Assembly: GCA_003150315.1 (NCBI GenBank)
Contig: QAML01000065.1
Location: 42,776-77,146 of the forward strand
DNA: 34,371 nt
Reading direction: 5' to 3'
DNA from: Prevotellaceae bacterium
GTDB lineage: Bacteria > Bacteroidota > Bacteroidia > Bacteroidales > Bacteroidaceae
Both the position numbers and the translations under genes were made by a program. The notes beneath the pieces were generated by a model. That model was given only the letters and a program-made list of their open reading frames with translations. It did not search any database and was not told the origin of the DNA. Below are positions 1 through 8,377 of the stretch, in pieces. Numbering within the stretch: position 1 is the stretch's first letter; every line of letters begins with the position of its first letter.

Positions 1-89
1 AAGGCACTTATTTTAAAACAAGTGCCTTGTATTTTAAAATATATGGCTTGTATTTTTTGCCTTTCCAAATACCTGAAAAACAAGAACCT
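1..89 (-). repeat. Dispersed intergenic palindromic repeat, copy 1 (cut by window edge)
   Basis: Three modules of about 21 bp are visible (AAGGCACTT facing right, then AAGTGCCTT and ATATGGCTT facing left), followed by the constant left arm in reverse orientation (TTTTTTGCCTTTCCAAAT, then CTGAA, ending CAAGAACCT). The other arm lies outside the window. It sits just beyond the 3' end of the minus-strand MFS gene. No other hairpin terminator was found between that gene and this copy, so the copy may end its transcript. Confidence 0.85.
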
Positions 90-166
90 GCAAAACGCGA
101 AAAATTCGCCTTGAAAAAAGGTTTTTCTTGCAGTGTTTTGGTATAGCGAAAGCAGCGAAAAAAGAG

Positions 167-1342
167 CTATTCCTCTATTTTCCGCGTAAGGAAGAACCTG
201 CGCGTTGCGGCAAAGAACAGCACAACTCCTATGGCGTTCACGCCCCAATTCATCCAGAATGCCGCAGAATATCCAAAGCTTCCGCTCACCACGCCTCCAA
301 GCAAAATGCCTATTCCCATGCCCACGCCCCACGACACAAGGATTGAAGAATTTGCCGTTCCCCGTTCGTTGTGGTGCGCCATGCCTACAAACATGTTCAA
401 GAAGGCAGGATAAAGATGTCCGTTGCCCAATCCGAGCAACAATGCCGAAGCATAATAGGAAAACATCGAAGGAAATGCAATGAACATGAAATATGCCACA
501 AGCGATATACACATGCCCTCAGCCGCATTCTGTGTTAGTTTTCCCTGCCTCAAAGCCTTTGCGCCCTGAAGTCGCGAAGCCATGAGACCAATTGAAATAA
601 GCATGAAAAATGTTCCAGTGCCGCCCGTAATGCCAAGCACGTTTTTGCTGTATAAAGCAATGTAGGAGCTGAGCACTCCCCACGAAAAGGCAAAAAACAT
701 GATGTTGAGACTCAGAAGCCAGGCGCGGGTAAGAAAGAAACGGTCGAACGACACCGGACGTTTGTCGGCTTTACGCTCGCGTTTGGGAAGTTCTATGCGC
801 GAAGCCACAAACAGCGCACCGGCTGCTATGAAAAACGAAAGCCAAAAGAGCACCTCGAAACTGTTTACCCATTTATATATGAATACGCCCGCGCTCGGAG
901 CAATTGCCATTGAAAGATTATTGCTCAAGCCGTAGAAGCCCAGTCCCTCGTTTCTTCGCGACGACGGCAGAACGTCTATAGCCGCCGTACTGTTTGCCAC
1001 CGTTACCGCGCCAAAGGGCAGTCCGTGGAGTGTTCTTATTATGGCGAACATCAGGAGCGTTCCGGCTACGGGATAGCCCGCAAAAAACACGAAGAAGAGC
1101 GACAAACTCCACAGCAAAACGCCACGGCGGTCGAAACTGTCAACCACGTATCCGCTGAAAAGCCTTGCCACAATTTCGGCAACCACATATCCCGAAAGCA
1201 CAACGCCTATCATATTGTTTGATGCGCCGAATTGCTCGCTCAAATACAAAGGCAGGAGCGGCGTGAGCAGATAGAACGCGAAATACATCATGAAGTTCAC
1301 GAGCATTACGCGCAGATAATTCTTATTCCATAGTTTCTCCAT
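167..1342 (-). CDS. Major facilitator superfamily transporter
   Basis: A 391-residue inner-membrane protein of the usual MFS size, with about twelve hydrophobic segments in two halves. The loop after the second segment reads GYVVDSFDRR, which fits the MFS motif A pattern (GxxxDxxxR). It probably exports or imports a small solute by proton coupling; the substrate cannot be read from the sequence. The gene has its own TAnnTTTG box only a few bases before the ATG, so its transcript should have almost no leader. It is transcribed alone, away from the PBP gene, and copy 1 of the intergenic repeat follows it. The family is clear but the specific role is unknown. Confidence 0.85.
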   Translation of the reverse strand: MEKLWNKNYLRVMLVNFMMYFAFYLLTPLLPLYLSEQFGASNNMIGVVLSGYVVAEIVARLFSGYVVDSFDRRGVLLWSLSLFFVFFAGYPVAGTLLMFAIIRTLHGLPFGAVTVANSTAAIDVLPSSRRNEGLGFYGLSNNLSMAIAPSAGVFIYKWVNSFEVLFWLSFFIAAGALFVASRIELPKRERKADKRPVSFDRFFLTRAWLLSLNIMFFAFSWGVLSSYIALYSKNVLGITGGTGTFFMLISIGLMASRLQGAKALRQGKLTQNAAEGMCISLVAYFMFIAFPSMFSYYASALLLGLGNGHLYPAFLNMFVGMAHHNERGTANSSILVSWGVGMGIGILLGGVVSGSFGYSAAFWMNWGVNAIGVVLFFAATRRFFLTRKIEE

Positions 1343-1350
1343 AACTTTTG

Positions 1351-1358
1351 CAAAGTTA
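1351..1358 (-). promoter_or_regulatory. Candidate -7 box for the MFS gene
   Basis: The minus strand reads TAACTTTG, a full match to the Bacteroidetes TAnnTTTG box. No good TTTG lies at the usual spacing of about 20 bp upstream. The ATG at 1342 begins 9 nt downstream of the box, implying a leader of only a few bases. Confidence 0.45.
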
Positions 1359-1500
1359 CCGCTTTAACGGCAAAGCACATTGCACGGAGCGAAATTTAAC
1401 GAAGTTTCGGAGCTTCGCCTTTTCGGTGTTCACACCCCGGTTTGCAGAATTTCCGAGTGCCGTTTACCGCCGCCGGAAACGCCTAAAATGTCGCTTTCAA

Positions 1501-1620
1501 AAGTTATTGTTTTCCAGACATTTGAAAAGGCGAAAAATATAAGGCACTTATTTCAAAACATAAGGCACATATTTTAAAATATATGCCTTGTATTTTTTAC
1601 AACAAGCCATGTGTGTTTTT
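1501..1620 (+). repeat. Dispersed intergenic palindromic repeat, copy 2
   Basis: A complete forward copy of about 120 bp. The left arm runs from AAGTTATTG through CAGACATTTGAAAAGG. The modules are AAGGCACTT (right), AAGGCACAT (right) and ATATGCCTT (left). The right arm contains ACAAGCCATGTG followed by T-runs. It lies between the MFS promoter and the terminator of the PBP gene. Confidence 0.9.
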
Positions 1621-1725
1621 CAACGTCCCGCAACAGGAGAAAAACGACGACTCGGATGCGATTTTCAAGGGCATTCCCGACAAAGGCGATACGACCCGCA
1701 AATAAGAGAACGCATGTACATGCCG
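1621..1725. other. Rest of the MFS-PBP intergenic gap
   Basis: The 446-bp gap between the MFS and PBP genes is accounted for by the MFS promoter, a small CGAAA/TTTCG hairpin near 1388-1408, repeat copy 2 and the PBP terminator. I see nothing interpretable in this remaining part. Confidence 0.4.
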
Positions 1726-1762
1726 CAAAAAAGAAATCCGCACGATTTGCACCGTGCGGATT
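1726..1762 (-). terminator. Rho-independent terminator of the PBP1A gene
   Basis: A perfect 10-bp stem (AATCCGCACG at 1735-1744 against CGTGCGGATT at 1753-1762) with an 8-nt loop is followed on the minus strand by TTCTTTTTT. It lies 27 bp past the stop codon. Confidence 0.85.
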
Positions 1763-1788
1763 CTTCCGATATTAGCATTCGGGATTTG

Positions 1789-4284
1789 TCAATTAACGAA
1801 ATCGTCAAAATTAACTTCCCCGTTGTCCTTTTTCTTTTTCTTCTTTTCGCCTGCAGATTCGGCGTTCTTGCTCTCGCCTCCCTCTGCGTGTCCCTCATCC
1901 ATGTGTTCTTCGAGATTAATATCGAATTCCAAGCTGTCTTTTGCCGCCTGAATGGAATCTTTTCTCGCTTTGGAGCGCGGAACATAGTTGCAGGAGTAGC
2001 ATGATGAGGAAATATTTTCCTTTGCTGCGCCGAATTTACGCTGATATTTGGAAAATTGCGAATCGCCAAAGACCGATTGCATGAAATATCCCACAATGGG
2101 CAGCGCGGTACGGCTTCCCTGTCCCAAAGCTCCCGTGCGGAAGTGAATGGAACGGTATTCGCCGCCAACCCAAGCACCTGCCACGAGACCGGGTGTTACT
2201 CCCACAAACCACGCATCGCTATGGTTATTGCTCGTACCCGTTTTGCCGCCGAAATCTGTGGTTTTGCGATACGGTCCGACATAACCTCCGAGCGGCATTG
2301 AAGTACCTCCGGCAAGATTCAAGCCTCCTTGGAGCATTTTCTGCATGAGGAAAGCCGAACGATAAGGTATTGCCTGATGACTTTCTTCGGGAGCGGTATA
2401 AATAACATTGCCACGGCGGTCAACAATCTTGGTTACGAGCACGGGATCTCTCTGACGACCGTCGTCAGCTATGGTGGAATACGCATCAACAAGCTCAAGC
2501 AGGTTGACATCCGAGGCTCCGAGAGCAAGCGAAGGCGTATCGTCGAGCGGAGATTTGATTCCCATTGCGTGAGCAGTCTTTATGATGTTGGAAATGCCCA
2601 CTTCCTGTCCCAATCTGACGGCTATACTGTTTATGCTTTGCGCAAAAGCGGAGAGCAATGGCACACTGTCGCCCGAGAAATTGCCGTTTGCATTGGTTGG
2701 AGTCCAACGTACCATTTCCTTTTTCTTACTGTCGTAAACGTCCATTGCGAAATATTCGTCGCGACGACGGTCGCAGGGCGTAATGCCACGGTTCATGGCT
2801 TCGGTATATACGAAAAGTTTGAAAGTGGAACCCGGCTGGCGCATGGCCGTTACCTTGTCGTATTTCCAAGACTTGAAATCTATGTCGCCAACCCAGGCTT
2901 TGACGTGTCCGCTCTGCGGCTCCATTGCCACAAGACCCGCATGCATGAATTTCACCATGTATCTTATGGAGTCCATGGTGGACATTTCCTCTTCTTTTTT
3001 TCCGTCGTAGTCAAAGAGTTTTACCTTGTGTTTCTGATTAAGATAGAAATTAATCGAATCGGAATTGACACCGTATTTCTGTTCCAGCTCCTTGTACTGC
3101 GCGGTACGCTTGGCGAGATTCTCAATAAAGTTGGGAATGACATTATGATTCTCATCGCGCCACGGATCTTCGTTTCCCCAATGATTACGAAAGTTCCGCT
3201 GCACATTTTTCATCTGTTTCACGAGAGCTTTCTCGGCATATTCCTGCATTTTAAGGTTCAGCGTGGTATAAATCTTGAGTCCTGCGCTGTAAAGGTCTAT
3301 TCCGTTGTCCTTGCACCACTGTTTCAGATAGTCGGCAACGGCTTCGCGGAAGTATAGAGCCTTTCCGTCATAAGCAGTTTCAACTTTGAAATTAAGCTCT
3401 ATGGGAGTTTGTTTCAACGATTCGCATTGTGCCGCCGACATGTGCCCGTGGCTTTGCATATTGTCGAGTACTACGTTGCGGCGTTTCAAACTGTTTTCGG
3501 GATTGGTGCGCGGATTGTAGTAGCTCGTAGCCTTGAGCAGTCCCACAAGTACCGCCGACTGTGTGGCGGTGAGCTTGTCGGGCGTGGTATTGAAGTAAGT
3601 TTTTGCCGCAGTCTTGATGCCGTATGCGTTAGAACCGAAATCCACCGTATTTGCATACATAGTGAGAATTTCGTCTTTGTTGTAGAAAATTTCAAGTTCC
3701 ACTGCAAGCACCCACTCCTTGCTTTTCATTATCAGGATTCGCAGACCGGGAATATATCCGAGCAGACCCGTGGAATACTGGGTGCGCACACGGAACATGT
3801 TCTTGACCAGCTGCTGCGTAATGGTTGAGGCTCCGCGCGCATGACCGCGCATCATGTCCTTGGCTGCTGCGAAAAGTCCCTTGAAATCTATACCGTGGTG
3901 GTGATAGAAACGCTCGTCCTCCGTGTCGATAAGCGCGTGGAAGAAAACGGGATTTATTTCGCCATACTTTACAGGGGTTCGATTTTCGTTGAAATACTTT
4001 CCTATCAGCTGCCCGTCCTCACTATATAGTTCCGAAGCCTGCGAAGTTTCGGGGTGCATTATACTGTGGATTGTGGGAGACTTTCCGAAGAGCCACAGGA
4101 AGTTGAGGTTTACAGCCGTAAAGTAAACAATAAGAAACACAAAAAAGGAAACGATTCCCGCAATGGTCTTGTACCACCACGGACGTCCCTTGAACTGCCT
4201 CTTGTACCACCGTGCGAACTGCAAGAGTTTTGCCTTCAAAAGCAAAAGCAGAGATTTTATTCTGTCGATTGTCTTTTTGTTCAT
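1789..4284 (-). CDS. mrcA: Class A penicillin-binding protein 1A (transglycosylase/transpeptidase)
   Basis: An 831-residue bifunctional peptidoglycan synthase that polymerises lipid II glycans and cross-links the stem peptides in the periplasm. A basic N-terminus precedes one membrane anchor (about residues 40-62). The GT51 domain follows, with EDERFY (catalytic Glu122) and RGASTITQQL (150-159). The transpeptidase domain has SxxK as STFK (Ser486, Lys489), SxN as SIN (550-552) and KTG at 681-683, so both active sites look intact. The C-terminal tail is acidic and contains a run of six lysines (GEKKKKKKDNG). It has its own promoter and terminator, so it appears to be a single-gene unit. The family is certain; ponA and mrcA are alternative symbols. 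Confidence 0.95.
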   Translation of the reverse strand: MNKKTIDRIKSLLLLLKAKLLQFARWYKRQFKGRPWWYKTIAGIVSFFVFLIVYFTAVNLNFLWLFGKSPTIHSIMHPETSQASELYSEDGQLIGKYFNENRTPVKYGEINPVFFHALIDTEDERFYHHHGIDFKGLFAAAKDMMRGHARGASTITQQLVKNMFRVRTQYSTGLLGYIPGLRILIMKSKEWVLAVELEIFYNKDEILTMYANTVDFGSNAYGIKTAAKTYFNTTPDKLTATQSAVLVGLLKATSYYNPRTNPENSLKRRNVVLDNMQSHGHMSAAQCESLKQTPIELNFKVETAYDGKALYFREAVADYLKQWCKDNGIDLYSAGLKIYTTLNLKMQEYAEKALVKQMKNVQRNFRNHWGNEDPWRDENHNVIPNFIENLAKRTAQYKELEQKYGVNSDSINFYLNQKHKVKLFDYDGKKEEEMSTMDSIRYMVKFMHAGLVAMEPQSGHVKAWVGDIDFKSWKYDKVTAMRQPGSTFKLFVYTEAMNRGITPCDRRRDEYFAMDVYDSKKKEMVRWTPTNANGNFSGDSVPLLSAFAQSINSIAVRLGQEVGISNIIKTAHAMGIKSPLDDTPSLALGASDVNLLELVDAYSTIADDGRQRDPVLVTKIVDRRGNVIYTAPEESHQAIPYRSAFLMQKMLQGGLNLAGGTSMPLGGYVGPYRKTTDFGGKTGTSNNHSDAWFVGVTPGLVAGAWVGGEYRSIHFRTGALGQGSRTALPIVGYFMQSVFGDSQFSKYQRKFGAAKENISSSCYSCNYVPRSKARKDSIQAAKDSLEFDINLEEHMDEGHAEGGESKNAESAGEKKKKKKDNGEVNFDDFVN

Positions 4285-4328
4285 TTACATCTATTTTTTG
4301 CTATGTATTTCATAGCGTTTCACTACTG

Positions 4329-4360
4329 CAAAAGTAGTAATTTCAGCCTTGACGAAAGTT
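4329..4360 (-). promoter_or_regulatory. Promoter of the PBP1A gene
   Basis: The minus strand has TACTTTTG (4336-4329), an exact TAnnTTTG box, with a weaker TTTC about 18 bp upstream. It is placed 45 nt before the ATG. Confidence 0.6.
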
Positions 4361-4470
4361 TGTTTGCCCATAAAAATTGCTTAAAGCCATGCGAATAAGC
4401 ATTTGCGTTCGAAAAATGATTACCGGCATGACAATAAACAGAAGAAAAAAGTGAAGTTTCGGGACATGTG

Positions 4471-4589
4471 AAAAAACACATGGCTTGTTGCGAAAAACAT
4501 AAGGCATATATTTTAAAATACAAGGCACTTATTTTAAAATAAGTGCCTTGTATTTTTTGCCTTTCCAAATCCCTGAACCACAACAACTT
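4471..4589 (-). repeat. Dispersed intergenic palindromic repeat, copy 3
   Basis: A complete copy in reverse orientation. It reads ACACATGGCTTGTTGCG (right arm reversed), modules AAGGCATAT and AAGGCACTT facing right and AAGTGCCTT facing left, then TTTTTTGCCTTTCCAAAT and CAACAACTT (left arm reversed). Relative to its arms the middle module is inverted compared with copy 2. It fills the 368-bp gap between the PBP promoter and the end of miaA. No separate hairpin terminator of good quality was found for miaA, so this copy may serve. Confidence 0.9.
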
Positions 4590-4652
4590 ACAAAAACTCA
4601 GAGAAAAGCCTTAACTTTTTGGTTCTTAGGTAGTTAAGAAAAACGCCGTCAT

Positions 4653-5576
4653 TTAGCGCACTGCGGGCACGGATTTCGATTTTATATACTCGACTATCGA
4701 GTCAAAATCGTCGGGACCGAACCAAGTCATTTCCTCGTCGCGCTTGTACCATGTGAGCTGTTTTTTGGCATAAACGCGAGTATTCTTTTTCATCCTCTCA
4801 ATGGCTACGGGCAATGTCATTTCGCCGTCGAAATATTTGAACATTTCGTTATATCCCACGGTGTTCAGTGCCGTCAGTCCCCGCTGCGGATAAAGTTCCC
4901 GTGCCTCGTCAACAAGTCCCTCAGCTATCATTTTGTCCACACGACCGTTTATGCGTTCGAAAAGTCGGGGGCGCGGAATGTTGAGTCCTATCTTAATGAT
5001 GTTAAAAGGGCGCGGCTTGCAGGCGCGAACGCGAAACGAAGTGTAAGTCCTGCCAGTGGAATGACATATTTCAAGAGCATGGAGCACGCGGCGCGGATTT
5101 TTCAAATCGACAATGGCATGATATTCGGGATCAAGCCTTTTCAGTTCATCGCCAAGGGCTTCCAGTCCCTCTGATTCGAGACGTTGCTTCATCTCCGCGC
5201 GTATATCGTCGGGCACAGTGGGGATGTCGTCAATGCCTTTTACCACGGCATCGACATACATCATGCTTCCGCCCGAAAGAATTACGTAGTCGCTGGTGCG
5301 AAACAGCTCGGCGAGAAGGCGCAGAGCGTCCTGCTCATAACGAGCCGCACTGTAATAATCGGTAATAGAGAGATTGCCTACAAAGTAAAAACGAGCCTGC
5401 GCAAGTTCTGCCTCATCGGGTCGCGCCGTGCCTATTTTCATTTCGCGATATACCTGACGGGAATCGGCATTTACGATTGGGGCGGAAAACAAGTGGGCAA
5501 GACGGATGCACAAATCCGTCTTGCCCACTGCTGTTGGTCCTGTTATGACTATGAGATTAGCCAATGGAAAAATCAA
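4653..5576 (-). CDS. miaA: tRNA dimethylallyltransferase
   Basis: A 307-residue enzyme that transfers a dimethylallyl group to A37 of tRNAs reading UNN codons. The P-loop is GPTAVGKT (residues 13-20), followed by DSRQVYREMKIGTARP, a family signature. Total length matches the family. The ATG overlaps the stop of the preceding pRiA4b-like gene by 4 nt, which suggests translational coupling, and the gene is the last of the lipid A operon starting with lpxD. Its presence with lipid A genes seems to be one of convenience rather than shared function (inference). Confidence 0.95.
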   Translation of the reverse strand: MIFPLANLIVITGPTAVGKTDLCIRLAHLFSAPIVNADSRQVYREMKIGTARPDEAELAQARFYFVGNLSITDYYSAARYEQDALRLLAELFRTSDYVILSGGSMMYVDAVVKGIDDIPTVPDDIRAEMKQRLESEGLEALGDELKRLDPEYHAIVDLKNPRRVLHALEICHSTGRTYTSFRVRACKPRPFNIIKIGLNIPRPRLFERINGRVDKMIAEGLVDEARELYPQRGLTALNTVGYNEMFKYFDGEMTLPVAIERMKKNTRVYAKKQLTWYKRDEEMTWFGPDDFDSIVEYIKSKSVPAVR

Positions 5577-6148
5577 AACCTTCCGTCGTCGCCGGAGTCG
5601 AGAGGTCCGTCGCTGATGTCGAGACCTTCGTTGCTGAAATCGTCGTCATTGAAACCCTCCGAACCGTAAAAACTTTCGTCTGCAAAGTTTTCGTCGGTCT
5701 GCTGCGGCTTTGCCCCCTTCTTGGCAGGCTTTTCTTCTACAAGAATCTCTGCCGGAGCATCGCCGATGGAGCGTGTGATTTGCGCCTTCTTGAGATTCTT
5801 TCCGGGAATCATCTCTTTGAGTTCAATGTAGAACGCACGGTTGTTGAAAGTATCGAAGATGAATTTCAAACGCATGGGAACATCGTCGAGCAAACTGCGC
5901 AGCGAGGTTTTGTCCATAGTGTAAACGTCCTCGTCATAAGGCGTAAAGCCCATATCCTCACGTGTTATCTCGCATTGCTTCTCCCACTCGTCGTTTGTGA
6001 TATAGAAGCTCGTAACCTGATCGTCCTCGTAGTTGCACGAAGCAAGTATTGCCTCGCAGAAATCGAGAAATGTGGAATCTGCGTCAATCTTTATCTCGCG
6101 CAGGAACTCGTCAACCTCATCGCTTATGATTGTAAATCGGAATAACAT
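5573..6148 (-). CDS. pRiA4b ORF-3-like (IS1096 passenger TnpR-type) protein
   Basis: A 191-residue protein. Residues 1-120 resemble the pRiA4b ORF-3-like fold: an N-terminal beta strand (FRFTIISDEVDEF), a helix with FLDFCEAILAS, then a strand near VTSFYITNDEW. Despite the family name there is no sign of a transposon here. From about residue 135 the chain becomes a low-complexity tail, first Lys-rich (KPAKKGAKP) and then strongly Asp/Glu/Gly-rich and probably disordered. The gene sits 33 bp after lpxA and overlaps miaA by 4 nt, so it is a fixed member of the lipid A operon. Its biochemical function is unknown and nothing seen here supports transposase activity. Confidence 0.75.
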   Translation of the reverse strand: MLFRFTIISDEVDEFLREIKIDADSTFLDFCEAILASCNYEDDQVTSFYITNDEWEKQCEITREDMGFTPYDEDVYTMDKTSLRSLLDDVPMRLKFIFDTFNNRAFYIELKEMIPGKNLKKAQITRSIGDAPAEILVEEKPAKKGAKPQQTDENFADESFYGSEGFNDDDFSNEGLDISDGPLDSGDDGRF

Positions 6149-6181
6149 GATTGCTATTATTTATCTCGCGGGCGTTTATAT

Positions 6182-6955
6182 TTATTTTATAATGCCTCGT
6201 TTGGCGGTTTCAACGAAGTTTATGATATACACAATCTCTTTTGACATGGGAAGAGTCTTTTTAATATCCTCCAAACTCTCGGAACGGAGTTTTCCGCTCT
6301 GATAAAGCATGCGATAAGCCTCGTGTATGTTCTCTATAGTCTCATTCGAAAAGCCGTGGCGGCGCAAACCCACAATGTTAAGTCCCTGATAAGCCGCCGG
6401 CTCACGGGCAACCATGACATAAGGCGGCACATCCTGGCTGAAACGTGTGCCTCCGCCAATCATTACATAGCCTCCCACATGGCAGAACTGGTGAATGAGA
6501 ACCGATGCACTTATTACGGCATAATCGTCAATGATTACCTCTCCGGCAATCTTTGTTGAGTTTCCTATGATACAGCCACTGCCGAGCGTAACATCGTGAG
6601 CCACGTGAACGCCCTCCATTAACAGGTTGTCAGAGCCAACTATTGTTCTTCCCTTGGCGGCTGTACCGCGATTTATGGTAACATTCTCGCGAATTCTGTT
6701 GTTATCGCCGACAATTGCAGTGGTTTCCTCTCCCCGAAACTTCAAGTCCTGAGGAACTGCACTTATTACCGCACCGGGGAAAATGGTATTGCCATTTCCA
6801 ATGCGGGCTCCGCTAAGCACGGTAACGCTATTCATAAGAATATTGTTGTCGCCGATTTCAACATTCTTGTCTATAAAACAGAAAGCACCTATTTCGCAGT
6901 TCTTTCCGATTTTTGCTTCCGGGTCAATAAACGCCAAAGGACTAATTTTGCTCAT
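6182..6955 (-). CDS. lpxA: UDP-N-acetylglucosamine acyltransferase
   Basis: A 257-residue cytoplasmic trimeric left-handed beta-helix enzyme for the first step of lipid A synthesis, moving a 3-hydroxyacyl chain from ACP to UDP-GlcNAc. Hexapeptide repeats such as IGKNCE, IGDNNI and IGNGNT fill residues 10-175. The catalytic His is His120 in VHVAHD, with IHQFCHVGG downstream as in E. coli LpxA. The C-terminal helical part begins at about LNIVGLRRHGFS. The acyl chain length preference cannot be told by eye. The start ATG follows the lpxC/fabZ stop by 29 bp. Confidence 0.95.
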   Translation of the reverse strand: MSKISPLAFIDPEAKIGKNCEIGAFCFIDKNVEIGDNNILMNSVTVLSGARIGNGNTIFPGAVISAVPQDLKFRGEETTAIVGDNNRIRENVTINRGTAAKGRTIVGSDNLLMEGVHVAHDVTLGSGCIIGNSTKIAGEVIIDDYAVISASVLIHQFCHVGGYVMIGGGTRFSQDVPPYVMVAREPAAYQGLNIVGLRRHGFSNETIENIHEAYRMLYQSGKLRSESLEDIKKTLPMSKEIVYIINFVETAKRGIIK

Positions 6956-6984
6956 TATGCCTGATATTTGGATTGGACTTCTTA

Positions 6985-8370
6985 CTATTTGTTCTTAACA
7001 ATTTGGGCAGTGAAAGTGGCTTCACAAGCAATTTGTTCGCCAACAAACACAAAACCTTTCATGGAAGAAACGCCATGACGCACCGGCGCAAGAAGACGCA
7101 CGTTGAAAATAAGAGTATCTCCCGGCACAACCTTACGACGGAACTTAACGTCATCAATTTTCATGAAATATGTGCTCCAACGTTCCGGTTCTTCCACCGT
7201 GCTAAGCACAAGCAAGCCGCCGGCTTGCGCCATTGCCTCAACTTGAAGCACACCGGGCATAACAGGTTCCTGCGGAAAATGACCCTGAAAGAAAGGTTCG
7301 TTGGCAGTTACGTTCTTAACGGCAACAATCTGGTTTGAACCCATGGCAATTACCTTGTCGACAAGCTGCATGGGGTAACGGTGAGGAAGAAGTTGGCGAA
7401 TGCGATTAACATCCATGATTGGTTCCTCATTAGGATCGTAATGCGGAGCCTGAATTTCGTGAGCGCGGATTTCACGACGCAGTTCGCGTGCAAACTTATT
7501 GTTTATTGTATGACCGGGACGGGTTGCTATAATCCTACCTTTGATCGGGCGACCAACAAGAGCCATGTCGCCAACAATGTCAAGGAGTTTATGGCGCGCA
7601 GGTTCGTTTGCCCACTTCAAAGGACGGTGAGAAATGAAGCCAAGCTTGGTGGCATCGCGATGAGGTACCTTCATTTCATCGGCAATCTGGTCAAGACGTT
7701 CCTGACTAATCTCCTGTTCGTAAATAACTATGGCATTGTCAAGATCGCCTCCCTTTATGAGTCCCGCCTGAAGCAAAGGTTCCACCTCACGCATGAAAAC
7801 AAATGTGCGGGCAGAGGAAACTTCTTCGGTAAAATTGGAAAGACTGTCAAGAGTTGCGAACTGACTTGAAAACCACTTTGACCCATAGGAAATCATAGCC
7901 GTTATGCTGAATTCCTCATCGGGAAGAATCATTACCGACGAGCCGGTTTCTTCATCATGAACCTCTATTTTTTTCTTTATGATATAGTAATCTTTCGGTG
8001 CATTAAGCTCTTTCACACCCACACGTTGTATGTTTTCAACGAAAGGAGCCGAAGAACCGTCAAGAATAGGGAATTCGGGACCGTTAACCTGCATGAGGCT
8101 GTTGTCTATTCCCAGAGCGTAAAGCGCAGCCATGGCATGTTCAATGGTAGAACAGCGTGCGTCGCCCTTGGCTACCACTGTGCCGCGCGTAGTTTCCACT
8201 ACGTTTTCGGCAATAGCCGGAATTATCGGTTCACCTTCAAGATCTATTCTTTGTATTTTGTATCCGGAGTTCTCGGGTGCGGGATTGAAAGTAACAGTAA
8301 GGTTCAAACCCGTATGCAGTCCTTTTCCGTAGAGAGAGAAACTGCCGTTGAGTGTTGTCTGTTTAAGCAT
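6985..8370 (-). CDS. lpxC/fabZ: Bifunctional LpxC deacetylase / FabZ dehydratase
   Basis: A 461-residue fusion. Residues 1-305 are LpxC, the zinc UDP-3-O-acyl-GlcNAc deacetylase committing flux to lipid A: TIEHAMAAL supplies Glu77 and the zinc ligand His78, RHKLLDIVGD supplies His260 and Asp264, and PGHTINNKFA holds the general acid His287. Residues 320-461 are FabZ, the 3-hydroxyacyl-ACP dehydratase, with LLPHRYPMQLVDKV, then HFPQEPVMPG (His364) and LQVEAMAQAGG (Glu378). Both active sites look complete. The fusion is known in Bacteroidetes. It joins the two enzymes that compete for the 3-hydroxyacyl-ACP pool, which may help balance them (inference). It begins 7 bp after lpxD. Confidence 0.96.
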   Translation of the reverse strand: MLKQTTLNGSFSLYGKGLHTGLNLTVTFNPAPENSGYKIQRIDLEGEPIIPAIAENVVETTRGTVVAKGDARCSTIEHAMAALYALGIDNSLMQVNGPEFPILDGSSAPFVENIQRVGVKELNAPKDYYIIKKKIEVHDEETGSSVMILPDEEFSITAMISYGSKWFSSQFATLDSLSNFTEEVSSARTFVFMREVEPLLQAGLIKGGDLDNAIVIYEQEISQERLDQIADEMKVPHRDATKLGFISHRPLKWANEPARHKLLDIVGDMALVGRPIKGRIIATRPGHTINNKFARELRREIRAHEIQAPHYDPNEEPIMDVNRIRQLLPHRYPMQLVDKVIAMGSNQIVAVKNVTANEPFFQGHFPQEPVMPGVLQVEAMAQAGGLLVLSTVEEPERWSTYFMKIDDVKFRRKVVPGDTLIFNVRLLAPVRHGVSSMKGFVFVGEQIACEATFTAQIVKNK

Positions 8371-8377
8371 GATATTC

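Noticed and set aside
120..170. Terminator right after the MFS stop codon
   Set aside because: Only a 4-bp AGAG/CTCT stem before a T-run; too weak to call.
2329..3357. Long open frame of 342 codons on the plus strand
   Set aside because: It is antisense to the PBP1A gene, whose domains and motifs are intact. The antisense translation has no recognisable fold or start signal.
4600..4652. Terminator after miaA
   Set aside because: GCG/CGC pairing is short and interrupted before TTTTTC; it does not form a convincing stem.
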